Of a DNA stretch of 8,426 bases, positions 6,536 to 8,426 are shown piece after piece. How positions within the stretch are numbered: position 1 is the stretch's first letter; every line of letters begins with the position of its first letter. This stretch comes from Deltaproteobacteria bacterium. GTDB lineage: Bacteria; Desulfobacterota_B; Binatia; UBA9968. Both the position numbers and the translations under genes were made by a program. The DNA lies in assembly GCA_005879255.1 (NCBI GenBank), contig VBKY01000262.1, forward strand, positions 1-8,426, read 5' to 3'. The notes under the pieces were generated by a model. The model saw nothing but the letters and a program-made list of their open reading frames with translations, made no database searches and had not been told where the DNA came from.

Positions 6536-6985
6536 TCAAATTTCCGGTGGGGCTATAATTTCAATAGTTGGAAGCCCTAAGGAAACGTTGACCTCATTGA
6601 CTTTTGCACGTCTAACTCGATTAACGAGATGCTTGAAATTCCAAGATAGCAATATGTCCTGACGGGTAAGCACGGCCGCAGCGACATGGACCGCGTCATT
6701 CACCATGATCGGCGTGAACACGCCCGCCTTAACATAGGGTCCTGCCACTTCTCGTATCTCTGCCGTAATGCGGTGCAGTGTTACACTCTCCAACATTTCT
6801 AGGAGCTTTTTCCGGCGGTCTGCATCAGGTGTTTGCGCAAGCTCTTCCTTGGCAAGCTCCGAACTGCATGCTTCAAACGCAGCTACGCGCCCCCAGAAAT
6901 CCTCCGTTTGCGCTCGGCGATCCGGTGCTCTCTGATCGTAGTAAGCGCTGAAGATCGAGGTATCAAGATAAATTCGAAGCTTCAT
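6536..6985 (-). CDS. PIN-domain protein, VapC-like toxin candidate
   Basis: A 149-residue PIN-domain ribonuclease candidate. The acidic site is complete by eye: Asp8 (IYLDTSIFSAYYD), Glu43 (SSEL) or Glu47, Asp97 (VNDAVHVAAAV), and the late motif Asp110/Asn116 (DILLSWNFKHL). The SWNFKHLVN stretch and the C-terminal GLPTIEIIAPPEI are typical of a PIN subgroup often annotated VapC-family toxin. PIN toxins cut RNA with Mg2+ or Mn2+; the RNA target is unknown. The ATG at 6985 begins the conserved strand MKLRIYLDTS, so it is a secure start, although the ribosome site is weak (GAGAG). It is the first gene of a two-gene unit; a perfect 15-base palindrome lies 16 bases upstream of its start and may be an operator. 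A non-toxin PIN nuclease role cannot be excluded. Confidence 0.86.
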   Translation of the reverse strand: MKLRIYLDTSIFSAYYDQRAPDRRAQTEDFWGRVAAFEACSSELAKEELAQTPDADRRKKLLEMLESVTLHRITAEIREVAGPYVKAGVFTPIMVNDAVHVAAAVLTRQDILLSWNFKHLVNRVRRAKVNEVNVSLGLPTIEIIAPPEI

Positions 6986-7001
6986 CCGTCATACTCTCAC
7001 A

Positions 7002-7016
7002 GGTGCGATGCGCACC
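7002..7016. promoter_or_regulatory. Perfect palindrome upstream of the PIN module, candidate operator
   Basis: GGTGCG-ATG-CGCACC: two 6-base arms around a 3-base centre, 16 bases before the PIN start codon. Toxin-antitoxin operons are commonly repressed by their own antitoxin at such palindromes; here the placement and perfect symmetry are seen, the function is inferred. It could also form a small hairpin in the leader and limit translation. No strong promoter boxes were found upstream; an A/T-rich stretch around 7037-7050 is the likeliest -10 region. Confidence 0.4.
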
Positions 7017-7188
7017 GCGTCTGGCAGCTCGAGCGCGCAATTTATTCTCTATTTGAGCTGTCGCATACCGAATGACGGTTCGCACGCGGCATCGCTTCTT
7101 TCTTAGAGCGTCGGTTTCAACGATGAGGCATCGTCCCAACTTGTGTGATGGGAAGATTTCCCGGCCCAGTCCTAAATTCCTAGACTAT

Positions 7189-7233
7189 TTGAACGGAGCA
7201 AAGCGATTGAACGACTGGAACGCCTGGAACCCC
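7189..7233 (+). repeat. Tandem 9-base repeat units TTGAACGAC / TGGAACGCC / TGGAACCCC
   Basis: The 384-base spacer 6986-7369 holds TTGAACGGA (7189-7197), GAGCAAAGCGATTG (7196-7209, also at 6187-6200), then three perfect-phase 9-base units at 7207-7215, 7216-7224 and 7225-7233. This is the clearest tandem form of the intergenic repeat family. A plus-strand open frame crossing it (7072-7365) reads the repeat as Leu-Asn-Asp-Trp-Asn-Ala-Trp-Asn and is not a credible gene. Apart from this and the palindrome at 7002-7016 the spacer shows nothing recognisable. Confidence 0.6.
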
Positions 7234-7369
7234 TTCCGTTTCGTAACGACGCCTATTTTGCAATCTTATATCGCTAAATCAATCTCTTGCACACCACCCG
7301 GTGCACTCTTCAACGGAAAAGTAGCCTGTGTGAGCGCTGAGCATGGCGAGAAGAAAGTGAGGTGAGTTT

Positions 7370-7531
7370 CTATCTTATGGACCAAACCAGCAGTTCGAGA
7401 AGAAGACCGGCGATCAGGAATGCCAGCCCAAGCACCGAAACACTTCCACGAACAAGACTCCAAATCAAAAACAGTACGCCCGCTGCAAGGGCGCCATACG
7501 CGACCAAATTAGTCCACTCCAACCATGCCAC
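7370..7531 (-). CDS. Possible 53-residue membrane protein
   Basis: A minus-strand frame from GTG 7531 to TAG 7372-7370 begins MAWLEWTNLVAYG and is strikingly hydrophobic: about residues 8-27 (through AAGVLFLIWSLV) and 32-52 (VLGLAFLIAGLLLELLVW) are two likely transmembrane helices joined by a short RGS turn. A stop lies upstream in frame, so it cannot extend much. There is no good ribosome site for the GTG; a TTG at codon 9, preceded by GGAG, is an alternative start. The helix-turn-helix membrane pattern would be unusual by chance in noncoding DNA, but the lack of a clear start keeps confidence low. No family recognised; it could be the tail of a decayed membrane gene. Confidence 0.4.
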   Translation of the reverse strand: MAWLEWTNLVAYGALAAGVLFLIWSLVRGSVSVLGLAFLIAGLLLELLVWSIR

Positions 7532-7804
7532 GGTTAGGTAATTTATCGCGGGTCACTTGCTTAGAGCAACAAGAACAGAGGCAAAGCGAGGTGACCAAGG
7601 GAACATGCCGTAACCGAGTTATTCCAGCTAGTCAACAACGTCCCTCAAATCGGGTTCGATAGTCATCGTCTACCGCCAATCCGATGGCCTTCGGCCGTGA
7701 GAAAGCCATTCCTGTTTTCCGTCCAGATAAGTTAGCTGGTTTAACGAATTGTCGACAAGCTGCCGCGATCTCCCCGATAGGCGCACGCTAATTTTCTAAA
7801 CGAT
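7532..7804. other. Spacer without a recognised gene
   Basis: With the repeat that follows, this spacer of about 370 bases separates intact ridA from the small membrane frame. On the minus strand 7786-7670 is open for 38 residues (contains QLVDNSLNQLTYLDGKQEWL, ends PSDWR) without a ribosome site; it may be a gene remnant but I do not recognise it. No terminator with a T-run was found. Confidence 0.3.
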
Positions 7805-7851
7805 TTGAATGGACCCGGACCAGATCCGGGGGATTGAACGGCTGGAAGGAT
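7805..7851 (+). repeat. Intergenic repeat element downstream of ridA, with hairpin
   Basis: TTGAATGGACCC (7805-7816), the 18-base core shared with 3986-4003 (here 7823-7840) and units TTGAACGGC and TGGAAGGAT (7834-7851). In this copy CCCGGA-ccaga-TCCGGG (7814-7830) is a perfect 6-base-pair, GC-only-but-one stem with a 5-base loop, about 70 bases beyond the ridA stop. It might help end ridA transcription or protect its 3' end, but no T-run follows on the minus strand. The other copy at 3967-4014 has lost the perfect stem. Confidence 0.5.
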
Positions 7852-7898
7852 TACGGGCTTCGGTATTGGCCGGTCCGACCCGGAACCGCACCGGTATT

Positions 7899-8331
7899 AA
7901 TCAATCGGGAATGCAGGCGGTGACGGTTATCTCCACAAGGAGTTCGGGGGCGTTCAACATGACTTCCACGGTGGTTCTGGCTGGTTTGTTGCTCGGGAAA
8001 AACTTGGCGTACTCCTCGTTGTACGCCGCAAGTTCCTCGCGTCTGGTCAGATGCGTCAGCACCGTCAGAACATTGTCGAGAGATGTCCCCGCGGTTTCCA
8101 AAATCATCTTGACGCGCTGAAGGGCGTACCGGGTCTGCTCGCGAACGTCTTTGCCGACCTCCCCGGTCATCGGGTGTCGCCCGGTTTGACCGGCGACGAA
8201 CACCAGATCTCCAAACCGCGTGGCCGGTGAGAGATTTGGATTCGCCGCAGCAAGATTCACCTGAATAACTTGTTTCTTAGGCATCAGGTTTCCTGAATGA
8301 GAGTTCGTATGAAAACTTTGATAATCTACGT
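7899..8331 (-). repeat. Direct repeat: ridA duplication, partner at about 5742-6078
   Basis: The ridA gene and roughly 45 bases of leader are duplicated in direct orientation. Identity is high (roughly nine bases in ten by eye) outside the 95-base deletion and single-base deletion in the left copy. Similarity fades beyond about 8331/6078 upstream and near the stop codons downstream. The two copies bracket about 1.8 kb containing the PIN module and the small membrane frame. Both leaders have an inverted CAGG-N3-CCTG enclosing the ribosome site. Confidence 0.85.
7901..8284 (-). CDS. ridA: RidA family enamine/imine deaminase (intact copy)
   Basis: A 127-residue RidA/YjgF/UK114 protein, the usual family length. 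These trimeric cytoplasmic enzymes hydrolyse reactive 2-aminoacrylate-type enamines/imines, or act on related intermediates in catabolic pathways. Visible marks: FGDLVFVAGQTG (residues 24-35), EQTRYALQRVKMILETAG, AYNEEYAKFFPSNKPARTTVEV with Arg103 matching the substrate-carboxylate arginine, and VEITVTAC with Glu118 at the catalytic glutamate position. The archetypal Cys two residues after the Arg is Thr here, so it may belong to a Rid subgroup rather than strict RidA. The frame is open 34 codons further upstream, but ATG 8284 is chosen from family alignment, the shared start in the broken copy, and AGGAA lying in CAGGAAACCTG just before it. Its diverged twin at 5744-6031 sits beside the cyclases; this copy is beyond the PIN module. 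Confidence 0.95.
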   Translation of the reverse strand: MPKKQVIQVNLAAANPNLSPATRFGDLVFVAGQTGRHPMTGEVGKDVREQTRYALQRVKMILETAGTSLDNVLTVLTHLTRREELAAYNEEYAKFFPSNKPARTTVEVMLNAPELLVEITVTACIPD

Positions 8332-8366
8332 TTGGCTTCGCTACCCAGTTCGCCTCCGTTTCTCCT

Positions 8367-8426
8367 TTAGCTTCTGGTCCAACCAACTATTAACCAGCGC
8401 ATAGGACGACACCCCTTCCTTTCGCG
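8367..8426 (-). other. Possible 3' end of an upstream gene at the right edge
   Basis: On the minus strand one frame is open from the window edge to a TAA at 8369-8367 (ends CRPMRWLIVGWTRS), 82 bases before the ridA start. With only 19 residues visible this may be chance; nothing is recognised. AAAGGAG at 8362-8368 on the minus strand is not followed by a useful start. Confidence 0.15.

Noticed and set aside
7072..7365. Plus-strand 97-residue open frame
   Set aside because: Part of it is translation of the 9-base intergenic repeats (LNDWNAWN), and it has no ribosome site.
8285..8386. N-terminal extension of ridA (34 extra residues)
   Set aside because: RidA proteins begin at the MPKKQ-type start; both ridA copies share that start and its ribosome site, and the extension is not family-like.

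Overview
The window looks like a piece of a chromosome from an uncultured Gram-negative-type bacterium, with metabolic genes and some accessory DNA. Support for this is a periplasmic solute-binding protein with a classical signal peptide, strong Shine-Dalgarno sites and a toxin-antitoxin-like module. The lineage cannot be fixed from the sequence. Base composition is mixed: the minus-strand cluster is near 50% G+C by eye, while the amidase gene (359-1561) is roughly two thirds G+C or more, so it probably has a different history.

Layout. At the left edge (1-180, minus) is the 5' part of a DUF6883-like gene whose reading frame breaks near position 60. Divergent from it is an amidase-signature hydrolase on the plus strand (359-1561). 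Everything supported to the right is on the minus strand, so transcription runs right to left: intact ridA (8284-7901), a possible 53-residue membrane protein (7531-7370), a PIN-domain protein with a small downstream partner (6985-6317), a broken second ridA (6031-5744), two tandem cyclase-family genes (5660-4893, interrupted by one in-frame TAA; and 4890-4060, intact), a periplasmic solute-binding protein (3820-2705), and a TenA/PqqC-fold, heme-oxygenase-like diiron oxidase candidate (2418-1750).

How the parts may work together. The RidA, cyclase-fold, binding-protein and diiron-oxidase genes look like a small catabolic or modification cluster for a nitrogen-containing or carboxylic compound: uptake, hydrolase-fold step, oxidation, and clearance of reactive enamine/imine side products by RidA. 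This is inference from gene content; no substrate can be named. Both cyclase-fold proteins have lost the family's metal-binding residues, so their role may not be the textbook hydrolysis. The middle of the cluster is eroding: the ridA copy next to the cyclases has a 95-base deletion and a 1-base deletion, and its neighbouring cyclase gene carries a nonsense codon. The second ridA, beyond the PIN module, is intact and could cover the lost function.

Spacers contain a family of short plus-strand repeats built on TTGAACG/TGGAACG units about 9 bases long. They lie mostly just downstream of minus-strand stop codons, and two of them share an identical 18-base core. A perfect 15-base palindrome sits just upstream of the PIN gene.
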